Below, piece by piece: positions 1 to 5,939 of a DNA stretch of 22,604 bases; positions within the stretch are counted from its first letter, which is position 1, and each line of letters starts with the position of its first letter. The translations under genes and the position numbers were made by a program. The stretch is from JBBDRW01 sp040905265. Lineage in GTDB: Bacteria; Bacteroidota; Rhodothermia; Balneolales; Balneolaceae. A model generated the notes under the pieces. That model saw only the letters and a program-made list of their open reading frames with translations. It had not been told where the DNA came from and made no database searches. Where the stretch lies: positions 1-22,604 of the forward strand of contig JBBDRW010000142.1 of assembly GCA_040905265.1 (NCBI GenBank). The letters run 5' to 3'.

Positions 1-52
1 GTAATTAGAGGTTCAGGTAGTATTCCGGATAGCCGTCTCTGCTGAAACAAGC

Positions 53-382
53 CTACTCTTTCAGAATATTTTTGAGATTACCCTCCTTTGCCGAGGTTGT
101 CTTTTCCGGCCTGGAGTCAATCCGAATGGATTTGTCACTCTGTGTACTCTCTGTTACCCTGTCAGGTTTCTTTTGGGCCAGCCCGGACTCAAGTGCAGTC
201 AGCCTGCGATCTGTTTTTGTCTTGAATTCACGGAGTGCATCGAGGAATTCATCATCCTCCTTGATACTCTTGTTTCCCCGGTTTTTTACCCAAGTGTGCA
301 CCAGGCTGCTCATGATGCCCAGGAAGACAATAGCTGTGATACTGCCAAATACGATTGCAACAATAAATACTTCTTCGCCCAT
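53..382 (-). CDS. small PspB-like membrane protein, function unknown
   Basis: A 109-residue protein. The first ~5 residues are followed by one strong hydrophobic helix (about 6-30), then a basic patch (WVKNRGNK), an acidic amphipathic helix that looks coiled-coil (about 40-70, EDDEFLDALREFKTKTDRRLTALE), and a charged, disordered Ser/Thr/Lys tail. The layout of one N-terminal helix, a basic stop and a helix ending in ..R..ALE resembles phage-shock protein B, a partner of PspC in envelope stress, but the tail is longer and no pspA or pspC gene is nearby. The ATG is preceded by an AAAGGTGA Shine-Dalgarno-like site. It lies on the same strand as yggS, about 230 bp downstream of it, so it may have its own promoter. 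The PspB link rests on architecture only; any short single-pass regulator could look like this. Confidence 0.6.
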   Translation of the reverse strand: MGEEVFIVAIVFGSITAIVFLGIMSSLVHTWVKNRGNKSIKEDDEFLDALREFKTKTDRRLTALESGLAQKKPDRVTESTQSDKSIRIDSRPEKTTSAKEGNLKNILKE

Positions 383-614
383 AGTGGATCACCTTTGTAT
401 GTAGTTAATATGGTTTCCGGAATGTATAAAGAAACGAATACCGAGTCCTTTAGCAAAGCCTCCTTCAACTGACTAACGGACATAATAATAAAAAGTATTG
501 GAATCCTGCATTCAGGTAATCAGAAAACCAGATAACTTCAAATGCCGTCTGTCATTCATTCCCTATTCCGGTTCTGCCGGCAGAGACGGTTTGAAACGGG
601 TCATCTGCGTCTGT
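383..614. other. intergenic region between yggS and the PspB-like gene
   Basis: I see no convincing gene here. On the minus strand it must hold the end of the yggS transcript and the leader of the PspB-like gene. A two-part hairpin (545-550 with 584-589, and inside it 568-571 with 577-580) lies just past the yggS stop but has no T-run, so it is only a weak terminator candidate. Confidence 0.4.
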
Positions 615-1319
615 TCAGTCAGTATAGTCACGTTCCCCGAAAATGGCTCTGCCTACACGTACAAGGGTTGCCCCTTCCTCGATGGCTACTTCGAAATCAT
701 TGGTCATTCCCATGGAGAGGTGTTCCAAATGTACAGAGCCTCCATTAAATGATTGATGGGCATCAAAAATCTCTTTTAACCGGCTGAACTCACTACGTAC
801 GTCTTCCGGGTTGTCGGTGTAGGTGGCCATTCCCATCAGGCCGCGTACACGAACATGCTCGAGATTCTGTGCATATTCAAGCAGGCCGGGAAGCTCATCA
901 GCACGGCACCCCTGCTTTTGATCTTCCCGGCTTATATTAACCTGGATGGTCGTCTGAATGGTTCGGTCGATTCTGGATGCCCTTTTTTCTATCTCGCGAA
1001 AATATTTTTTCTTGTAGACGGATTGAATCCAGTCCACCTGCTCTACCATATATTTGATTTTGTTGGTCTGCATCGGGCCGACAAAGTGCCAAACGATATC
1101 CTGACTGTCAGACAGCTCCATTTTATCCTGCAGTTCTTTTGCCCGGTTTTCTCCAAAATGGAGCTGGCCACATTGATTGGCGGACTCAATGTCACTCAGC
1201 GGTTTCGTCTTGCTAACCGCTACCAGAAGCAGCTCCTCCGGGTTTCGTCCCGCTCTCTTGCAGGCGGCTTCCATTCGCTCGTGAATCGATTGCAGACGGG
1301 TACAGATGGAGTTATCCAT
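615..1319 (-). CDS. yggS: YggS/PROSC family pyridoxal phosphate homeostasis protein
   Basis: A 234-residue single-domain TIM-barrel protein of the alanine racemase N-terminal fold, the usual length for the family. It binds PLP in the cytoplasm and buffers the free PLP pool; no enzymatic activity is established for the family. Visible motifs in order are the PLP lysine in VAVSKTKP (K37), FGENR (55-59), WHFVGPMQTNK (77-87), the strand VNIS, RGLMGMA, SMGMTNDFEVAI near the C-terminus, and the closing phosphate-binding RVGRAIFGER. The family usually has G-H-[LI]-Q after WHF.; here it is GPMQ, a mild change. The start is ATG with only a weak purine-rich upstream site. It is divergent from the Nif3-family gene across about 360 bp. 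Confidence 0.95.
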   Translation of the reverse strand: MDNSICTRLQSIHERMEAACKRAGRNPEELLLVAVSKTKPLSDIESANQCGQLHFGENRAKELQDKMELSDSQDIVWHFVGPMQTNKIKYMVEQVDWIQSVYKKKYFREIEKRASRIDRTIQTTIQVNISREDQKQGCRADELPGLLEYAQNLEHVRVRGLMGMATYTDNPEDVRSEFSRLKEIFDAHQSFNGGSVHLEHLSMGMTNDFEVAIEEGATLVRVGRAIFGERDYTD

Positions 1320-1509
1320 AAATCGGGGTCTTTTTATCTGAAAATTATATAAAACAAAGGCTCCTCATTGTATGCCGGGGACTTTTTTGTTGAATCCCTG
1401 TTCGTTTCCCCGGTTCTACATTCTTGAATAACCGGGTTCGGAAGACCTGAAACAGAGCAGGTTCTACAGGCATTTCATCGTGTCCAGTCCGGTTCATGTA
1501 AAATACTCT

Positions 1510-1539
1510 TTTGTTAGAGGTAAATAAATCGTAATTTTA
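1510..1539 (+). promoter_or_regulatory. Bacteroidota-type promoter candidate for the Nif3 operon
   Basis: TTTG at 1510-1513 is followed after 18 bp by TAATTTTA at 1532-1539, one base off the Bacteroidota -7 element TAnnTTTG and close to its usual 19-21 bp spacing. Initiation would fall near 1546, giving a leader of about 130 nt that contains the foldable segment at 1585-1669. Such AT-rich matches are common, so this is inference. Confidence 0.4.
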
Positions 1540-1584
1540 AGGTCTGTGAAAAAAACTAAGATACATCCGATGCAAGTCAGATAT

Positions 1585-1676
1585 GGTGGAATAGCCCCAA
1601 AGGTTCCACTTCCGGTACTCCCGACGAGTCACTGCCAGTCGGAGCCAACCGTTAAGGTGGAGGAGACCTAACACGC
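1585..1676 (+). promoter_or_regulatory. structured 5' leader that can sequester the ribosome binding site of the Nif3-family gene
   Basis: The segment folds as an extended hairpin: AGGT 1601-1604 with ACCT 1666-1669, TCCAC 1605-1609 with GTGGA 1657-1661, CGGT 1613-1616 with ACCG 1648-1651, and CTCCCGAC 1618-1625 with GTCGGAG 1638-1644 (one bulged C, loop 1626-1637). The purine-rich site AAGGTGGAGGAG (1654-1665), which precedes the TTG start at 1677, lies in the outer stem. The hexamer GGTGGA occurs twice, at 1585-1590 and at 1656-1661. TTCCAC (1604-1609) can therefore pair with GTGGAA at 1586-1591, freeing the site, or with the downstream copy, hiding it. This is riboswitch-like or attenuator-like logic. 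GTCACTG and AGGAGACC faintly recall conserved strings of cobalamin riboswitches, but the rest of that core is missing, and I match it to no known class. Confidence 0.5.
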
Positions 1677-2732
1677 TTGGAAACGCAAGTCCGGCATATC
1701 ACCAACTTTATGCACCAGTGGGCTCCTCCAGGTATAAAGATGGATTACGACAATGTCGGGTTACTTGTCGGAGATCAGCAACAGGATGTTTCCCGAATTC
1801 TTGTCTGTCTGGATGTTACGGAATCGGTTGTAGACGAGGCTATTCAAACATCCTGTGACCTTATCGTTTCCCACCACCCGCTCATTTTTCAAAAAATCAG
1901 CCGGATCAGCCCTTCAGATGAACAGGGAAGGATTCTATACAAGCTTATCCGGCATGACATCTCTCTTCTTGCCGTTCATACGAATCTGGATGCCGCCCTG
2001 GACGGAGTCTCTTTCGTGCTTGCCAATAATCTGGGGCTGGATGACCTCCGCTTTCTGGATCGCAACTATGCGGTCAGCCGAAAAATTACACTGACGACCG
2101 CCTATGAGGATTCTGAAGCGGTGCTGAAACTGTTGAATTACTACTCGGCTGAAGAGGCGCACTTCTTCTCCGTGGAAGGGCGAAAGGACGGCCTGAAATG
2201 TTTTGAGGCTACGATCGACCAGCACAATGTCAACACGTTGAAACGGAAGCTTGAGCGGGAAGGATTGTTGAAAAAGGGATCTTTTCAGGTTGTAGAGATG
2301 GCCAGCCCGTCAAATAATTTTGGTATGGGTGTAATCGGTACATATCCGGATAACGGAATTGCCCGGGAGGAGTTTCTCCATCTGCTCTGCAGGGCGCTGG
2401 ATGTGGAGGCGATCCGTTATTCCGGGGAGGTCTCCAGAGTGCGAACGGTTGCAGTTTGCGGAGGCTCCGGCATCTTTCTGAAGAGTGCAGCCATCGCTTC
2501 AGGTGCAGATGCATTTGTTACGGCGGATATCAAGTATCACGACTATTTCACTGAAAAAGAGAAGTTTTTGCTCGTTGACGTTGGCCACTACGAGAGTGAA
2601 TTTCCGGTCGTTGAAGCGATTCGTAAAGAGCTTGCAGAGGCATTCGAGCAGGTGGAGGTTCTGGCAGTTGAAGCGGTCACAAATCCTGTCAGGATTTATA
2701 CAACGGAAATTGAAAATAAAACCATAGAATAA
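1677..2732 (+). CDS. Nif3-like dinuclear metal centre protein (long form with inserted domain)
   Basis: A 351-residue member of the NIF3/YbgI/YqfO family, known to form toroidal hexamers with a two-metal site in each subunit; the substrate is not settled (GTP cyclohydrolase-like and chaperone-like roles have been proposed). Metal ligands visible are SHHPLIF (H66, H67), AVHTNLD (H101, D105) and VDVGHYESE (H304, E307). The N-terminal WAPP...DYDNVGLLVG motif is typical. Residues about 130-235 form the inserted PII/CutA-like domain of long homologues (about 365 residues), so this is the YqfO-like rather than the short YbgI form. The start is TTG: it gives the usual N-terminus and sits 11 nt after a good purine-rich site, while the next ATG would cut into the WAPP motif. 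The leader may control translation. The next gene starts 17 bp after its stop. Confidence 0.93.
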   Translation: METQVRHITNFMHQWAPPGIKMDYDNVGLLVGDQQQDVSRILVCLDVTESVVDEAIQTSCDLIVSHHPLIFQKISRISPSDEQGRILYKLIRHDISLLAVHTNLDAALDGVSFVLANNLGLDDLRFLDRNYAVSRKITLTTAYEDSEAVLKLLNYYSAEEAHFFSVEGRKDGLKCFEATIDQHNVNTLKRKLEREGLLKKGSFQVVEMASPSNNFGMGVIGTYPDNGIAREEFLHLLCRALDVEAIRYSGEVSRVRTVAVCGGSGIFLKSAAIASGADAFVTADIKYHDYFTEKEKFLLVDVGHYESEFPVVEAIRKELAEAFEQVEVLAVEAVTNPVRIYTTEIENKTIE

Positions 2733-2749
2733 CCGAATCGATACACAAT

Positions 2750-3484
2750 ATGGAAGATGTACTACAAAAATTGACCAATCTTCAATATATCGATACCAGG
2801 ATCGATGAACTGAAACAGCTGAGGGGAGATCTGCCGGAAGAGATCCTCGATATTGAGACCGAGATGACCCGGAGTGAAGTAAAAGTTGAACAGCTGGAGC
2901 AGGAGCAAAAAAATCTTGAAGTGGAAGAGAACAACATGAAGCTCGATATCACCTCTTCTGCTGAGAAGATTGAGAAATATGAAGAGCAGCAGCTATCTGT
3001 CCGAAACAACCGGGAGTACGATGCTCTCACCAAGGAGATTGAAGCCCAGAAGCAGTTGGCTGAGAATGCGAAAACCCGAATCCTGGAGATCGAGAAGCGG
3101 AAAGAGGAAGTTGCCGGGGAACTGGAGGAGAATAGAGAAAAGCTGGAACAGGTTCGTGCTCTACACTCTGAAAAAAAGGAGAACCTGGACAAAGTGGTGC
3201 AGAATACCCAGAAAGAGGAAGACAAGCTCCTGGACAAGAGAGATGAGGTCGAAAAAGAGCTCGACAAGCGATACCTGAGAAGCTACAAACGGCTTCGAAA
3301 TGGTCTGAACAACGGAATAGCCGTGGTTGCCATGGAGAAAGGGGCGGCCCTTGGAATGGCGCTCCCCCCGCAAACCCAGGTCGAAGTCCGGCGCAAGAAT
3401 AAGGTCATTATCGATGAGAACAGTGGCCGGATTGTGGTAGATCCCTCATTTTTCGATCAGGCTAAAAAAGAGCTCAAATTGTAG
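2750..3484 (+). CDS. coiled-coil protein of the C4-type zinc-ribbon (zf-RING_7) family with lost zinc ligands
   Basis: A 244-residue protein. Residues about 5-180 are a long charged antiparallel coiled coil (Glu/Lys heptads), with the family motif QLSVRNNREYDALTKEI near 80-97. The C-terminal domain has the family landmarks RYLRSYKRLR, IAVVAMEKGA, ALPPQTQVEVRR and SGRIVVD. In relatives this domain holds two CxxC zinc knuckles, one just before the LPPQ motif and one just before GRI. Here the positions read G-A-A-L and D-E-N-S, so all four cysteines are gone; the underlying codons are ordinary and the frame is intact. The family is often encoded next to Nif3 genes, as here (17-bp gap, probable operon). 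Its molecular role is not known. The start is ATG with no obvious ribosome binding site, so it may be coupled to the upstream gene. Confidence 0.88.
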   Translation: MEDVLQKLTNLQYIDTRIDELKQLRGDLPEEILDIETEMTRSEVKVEQLEQEQKNLEVEENNMKLDITSSAEKIEKYEEQQLSVRNNREYDALTKEIEAQKQLAENAKTRILEIEKRKEEVAGELEENREKLEQVRALHSEKKENLDKVVQNTQKEEDKLLDKRDEVEKELDKRYLRSYKRLRNGLNNGIAVVAMEKGAALGMALPPQTQVEVRRKNKVIIDENSGRIVVDPSFFDQAKKELKL

Positions 3485-3645
3485 AAGGTTTGGTAGAGTC
3501 CAGATTTTACTAAGACTTCTCATTGAAGGCTTCGTACGTTATCTGAGTACAGGTGATTTTCATATCCGGTGTATCATTCCTGATCCACTTATCGTTATAT
3601 TTACTAGTGTCTTGGCCCCACATCGCATGGTTGACAAGACACAAC
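3485..3645 (+). other. rnpB upstream region
   Basis: There is no gene. TATATTTA at 3596-3603 is one base off the Bacteroidota -7 element TAnnTTTG but has no TTTG partner upstream, and it would start transcription about 35 nt before the mature RNase P RNA end, so 5' processing would be needed. No clear terminator for the upstream operon is visible. Confidence 0.3.
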
Positions 3646-4028
3646 AGGGTTGTTGCCGGGCAATCGCTCTTTCGGAATCGCCGCATGGCGATGCTGAAAG
3701 TGAGGAAAGTCCGAACACCAACGGACACCGTGCTTCCTAACGGGAAGTCTCTCTGGCCAGGCCGGAGAGAAGAGAGTGCAACAGAAAGGATACCGCCCGG
3801 GCCTAGCCCGGGTAAGGGTGAAATGGTGGGGTAAGAGCCCACCGTCTCCGCCGGTGACGGCGGGGTGCAGTGAATACCTCACGGGGTGCAAGTTCATGCA
3901 GGTTGTGCGCCGTCCGTCGCTATACAACCGGGTGGAACGCAAGATCCCGGCAGTGATGCCGGGGCCAGATAAATGGTTGCCATCCGCCAGCCGGCGGATA
4001 CAGAATTCGGCTTACAGGCAGCAGCCCT
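3646..4028 (+). ncRNA. rnpB: RNase P RNA, bacterial type A
   Basis: This is the catalytic RNA of ribonuclease P, which removes 5' leaders from tRNA precursors. The conserved strings occur in the right order: GAGGAAAGTCC (3702-3712), GTGCAACAGAAA (about 3776-3787), AAGGGTGAAATGGTGGGG followed by TAAGAGCCCACC (about 3812-3842), AGATAAATGGTTGCC (about 3968-3982) and ACAGAATTCGGCTTA (about 4000-4014). The ends are set by helix P1, where GGGTTGTTGCC (3647-3657) pairs with GGCAGCAGCCC (4017-4027) including G-U pairs. Length (about 380 nt) and order fit the ancestral type A. A strong terminator begins 12 nt after P1. Exact ends may shift by a few bases. Confidence 0.96.
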
Positions 4029-4039
4029 CACTTTTCATC

Positions 4040-4085
4040 AAAGCCCCTGTTCCGGTTACAACCGGCGGGGGCTTTGTCTTTTTTT
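4040..4085 (+). terminator. rho-independent terminator of rnpB
   Basis: AAAGCCCC (4040-4047) pairs with GGGGCTTT (4068-4075), and inside it CCGGTT (4052-4057) pairs with AACCGG (4060-4065). A T-rich run follows (GTCTTTTTTT). The position directly after RNase P RNA fits its role. Confidence 0.9.
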
Positions 4086-4359
4086 CGGATACGGCTCTTC
4101 TGAACAACATGATTTTACAAATCTGGAATTTTTCATTCGTATGCTGATTTTTCACAGCCTGTTTCGCAGAAATCGTTCTTTTATGGATGCTGTAAACGAT
4201 ACGAATCATGAGATTTTGTAAAAATATCTTCGGCAAAATTGTTTGAAAGAATCCATGAAATTTGTTGATATTAATCTCATTCAAAAATGAGCAATAAATT
4301 CGTATACTTGTGGTTGTAGAGTTATCATTATTTTGAAAACAAAAAAAGAGCGATATTTT
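4086..4359 (+). promoter_or_regulatory. AT-rich region upstream of the DUF4168 gene with -7 candidate at 4303
   Basis: No gene is visible. TATACTTG at 4303-4310 is one base from the Bacteroidota -7 consensus TAnnTTTG and lies 50 bp before the ATG at 4360. No good TTTG is found 19-21 bp upstream. An in-frame TTG at 4333 would add nine residues to the protein, but the ATG gives a cleaner signal peptide. Confidence 0.35.
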
Positions 4360-4881
4360 ATGACCCGATTGATCAAGTTTGGTATTTTGACAGGAATTGC
4401 CGTACTGTTCGCCACAACCCAGCTGGCGTATACACAGGTACAGCAGCAACCGCAACAGCAGCCTCAACAACAACAGATGCCACAACAGCCGGAACTGCTG
4501 GATCCGGATGATGTAAGCGATGAAGAATTGGCTCACTTTGTTGAAACGTCCAATAGACTTCAGCCGATCCAGGAAGAAGTCCGGGAGGAATTTCAGACAA
4601 TTGTTGAAGAGGAAGGGATGAAGTTTGATCGGTTTCAGCAGATCCTGATGTCGATGCAGAATCCACAGCTTGCTGATCAGATGGATGTATCCGCTGAAGA
4701 GGAAGAAGCAATTCAGGTGATGCAGCCAAAACTGATGGAAGTTCAGATGGGAGCCGAAGAGAAGATGGTTTCGGAGATTGAAGAGAGCGGGATGGAACTG
4801 GAGCGGTTTCAGGCGATCAGCATGACCCTGCAACAGAATCCGGAGCTGCTTGAACGGCTTCAGGAACTTGTAGAAGACTAA
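4360..4881 (+). CDS. secreted Gln-rich DUF4168-like protein with internal repeat
   Basis: A 173-residue protein. Residues 1-25 are a signal peptide (basic MTRLIK, hydrophobic core, probable cleavage after AYT or nearby). Residues 26-43 are almost only Gln and Pro (QQQP units). The rest is helical and acidic and contains the VSDEELAHF...Q.I..E start typical of DUF4168. The helical part looks duplicated: GMKFDRFQQILMSMQNPQL (86-104) matches GMELERFQAISMTLQQNPEL (144-163), each preceded by a long acidic helix. It is likely periplasmic; the function is unknown. The stand-alone gene lies between the rnpB terminator and its own terminator. Confidence 0.8.
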   Translation: MTRLIKFGILTGIAVLFATTQLAYTQVQQQPQQQPQQQQMPQQPELLDPDDVSDEELAHFVETSNRLQPIQEEVREEFQTIVEEEGMKFDRFQQILMSMQNPQLADQMDVSAEEEEAIQVMQPKLMEVQMGAEEKMVSEIEESGMELERFQAISMTLQQNPELLERLQELVED

Positions 4882-4916
4882 GCTTCCGGGATTTTTCCAA
4901 TTTCTTACAAAAAGAG

Positions 4917-4944
4917 AGCCGGCAACTGTTTGCCGGCTTTTTTT
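4917..4944 (+). terminator. rho-independent terminator after the DUF4168 gene
   Basis: AGCCGGCAA (4917-4925) pairs perfectly with TTGCCGGCT (4930-4938) around a CTGT loop and is followed by a seven-base T-run. On the other strand the stem is followed by CTCTCTTTTT, so it may also stop transcription coming from smpB. Confidence 0.88.
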
Positions 4945-5008
4945 ATAGGCAGCTGTCTGCCTCGAACCTGACATCCCCTCGTGACAATCATCTAAGTCCG
5001 ACAGACTT

Positions 5009-5494
5009 CTAGAGATTGACCTTGTATGATCCCTTGATTTTCCGGTCCAGTTCCCTTCGCATATCTTTCTCTTTGATATCATCCCGCTTGTCGTACTGCT
5101 TCTTGCCGCTCGCGATTCCGATCAGCAGTTTCGCATACCCATGCTTGAAGTAGAGTTTGAGCGGTACGATGGTTTTCCCCTTTTGCGATATCAGTTTGTC
5201 GATTTCGCGAATTTCTCTCTTTTGTAGCAGCAGTTTCCGGTCTCGCCGCTCGTCATGGTTGTTGTAGGAGCCGTGCTCGTATGGCTTGATATACATGTTC
5301 TTTAGCCAAACTTCGCCGTTCTGCATATAGGCAAAGGCTTCGTTAAGGCTCGCCTTTCCATCACGAAGCGATTTCACCTCGGTCCCTTTCAGGACAAGAC
5401 CCGCTTCGAACGTCTCCTCAATCCGGAATTCATGCCTTGCTTTCCGGTTCTCAATTTTTGGCGTTCCACCTTTGCCTTTACTCTTGCTGCTCAC
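5009..5494 (-). CDS. smpB: SsrA-binding protein SmpB
   Basis: A 161-residue protein, normal length for SmpB, which binds tmRNA and places it in the A site of stalled ribosomes (trans-translation). Motifs are IENRKARHEFRIEETFEAG (14-32), LKGTEVKSLRDGKASLNEAF (36-54), the PYEHGSYNNHDERRDRKLLL stretch (71-90), VPLKLYFKHGYAKLLIGIASGKKQYDKR (110-137), and a basic C-terminal tail that enters the decoding centre (KDMRRELDRKIKG). The start is GTG with an AAGAGG ribosome binding site; this gives the usual MSSKSK-like N-terminus. It is the last gene of a minus-strand operon, 14 bp after the lipoprotein gene. No tmRNA gene is seen in the window. Confidence 0.97.
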   Translation of the reverse strand: MSSKSKGKGGTPKIENRKARHEFRIEETFEAGLVLKGTEVKSLRDGKASLNEAFAYMQNGEVWLKNMYIKPYEHGSYNNHDERRDRKLLLQKREIREIDKLISQKGKTIVPLKLYFKHGYAKLLIGIASGKKQYDKRDDIKEKDMRRELDRKIKGSYKVNL

Positions 5495-5508
5495 GATAGC
5501 CTCTTGCC

Positions 5509-5937
5509 TTATTCATAGTCATACCCAACCTCTCGCAGATCCTCCAGAACATCCTCTTCCGGGCCGCGGTCCGGCATCATTTGATAAATACTCATGATCT
5601 GTTCGATCTGTTGCCTCGCCACCGTATTCTCAGTATTGATCCTGAGAACCTCTGCAAATTGACGGAGCGCCTCATTCATACGGGTTCTCATCTCACCTTC
5701 GTCAAATGTATTCATGCTGTGAAGGCCGTAATTGAGGTGAGTTTTCTCCTTCAAAAGCAGGATTTCAGGATCTTCCACACTCTCATCATCAAGTATCGAG
5801 AGGGCTTCCTCATACCGGTTCTCTTCAATCAGAAAATCGATTTGTTCATTCAGAGAGTCAAACGAAGATTCTTCTCCTGTACAGGAATTCAGTATCAGGA
5901 GCAGAAAGAGTGATATAGAGATAAATTGAAAATGCAT
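5509..5937 (-). CDS. small helical lipoprotein, function unknown
   Basis: A 142-residue protein with a lipoprotein signal: hydrophobic core FISISLFLLLIL and lipobox ILNSC with lipidated Cys at 19. The mature part is acidic and helical. Residues about 26-60 and 85-118 look like TPR-type helix pairs (IDFLIEENRYEEALSILDD; NEALRQFAEVLRINTENTVARQQIEQI), enough for one or two repeats. The ATG at 5937 lies 2 nt after the stop of the M50 protease gene, which suggests translational coupling and supports this start; the open frame runs further upstream inside the protease gene, but there it is a shadow. It is probably periplasmic, anchored in the inner or outer membrane. I recognise no specific family. 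Confidence 0.85.
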   Translation of the reverse strand: MHFQFISISLFLLLILNSCTGEESSFDSLNEQIDFLIEENRYEEALSILDDESVEDPEILLLKEKTHLNYGLHSMNTFDEGEMRTRMNEALRQFAEVLRINTENTVARQQIEQIMSIYQMMPDRGPEEDVLEDLREVGYDYE

Positions 5938-5939
5938 AA

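Larger units (their letters stand above)
1320..1676. other. divergent regulatory region between yggS and the Nif3-family gene
   Basis: No protein gene is seen. The right half holds a promoter candidate and a structured leader, listed separately. A plain hairpin pairs 1409-1415 with 1430-1436 (CCCGGTT/AACCGGG, 14-nt loop) without a T-run. The promoter of yggS must lie in the left part, but I could not pick one with confidence. Confidence 0.5.

Noticed and set aside
5..55. After the TAG of the PspB-like gene the same frame stays open for 15 codons, ending GYPEYYLNL before TAA, which could suggest stop-codon read-through.
   Set aside because: Fifteen codons is well within chance, and no read-through context or structure is visible.
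1585..1669. Cobalamin riboswitch upstream of the Nif3-family gene.
   Set aside because: Only short strings resemble it; the central conserved core and the expected spacing are missing.
2782..3267. Long minus-strand open frame rich in Ser/Phe opposite the coiled-coil gene.
   Set aside because: It is the usual antisense shadow of Glu/Lys-rich codons; no start signal or recognisable sequence.
3631..3636. TTGACA as a -35 element for rnpB.
   Set aside because: It would start transcription inside the mature RNase P RNA, after its P1 strand.
4012..5082. Long minus-strand open frame (356 codons) crossing rnpB, the DUF4168 gene and both terminators.
   Set aside because: It overlaps a well-supported RNA and a gene with a signal peptide, and its sequence has no recognisable domain.
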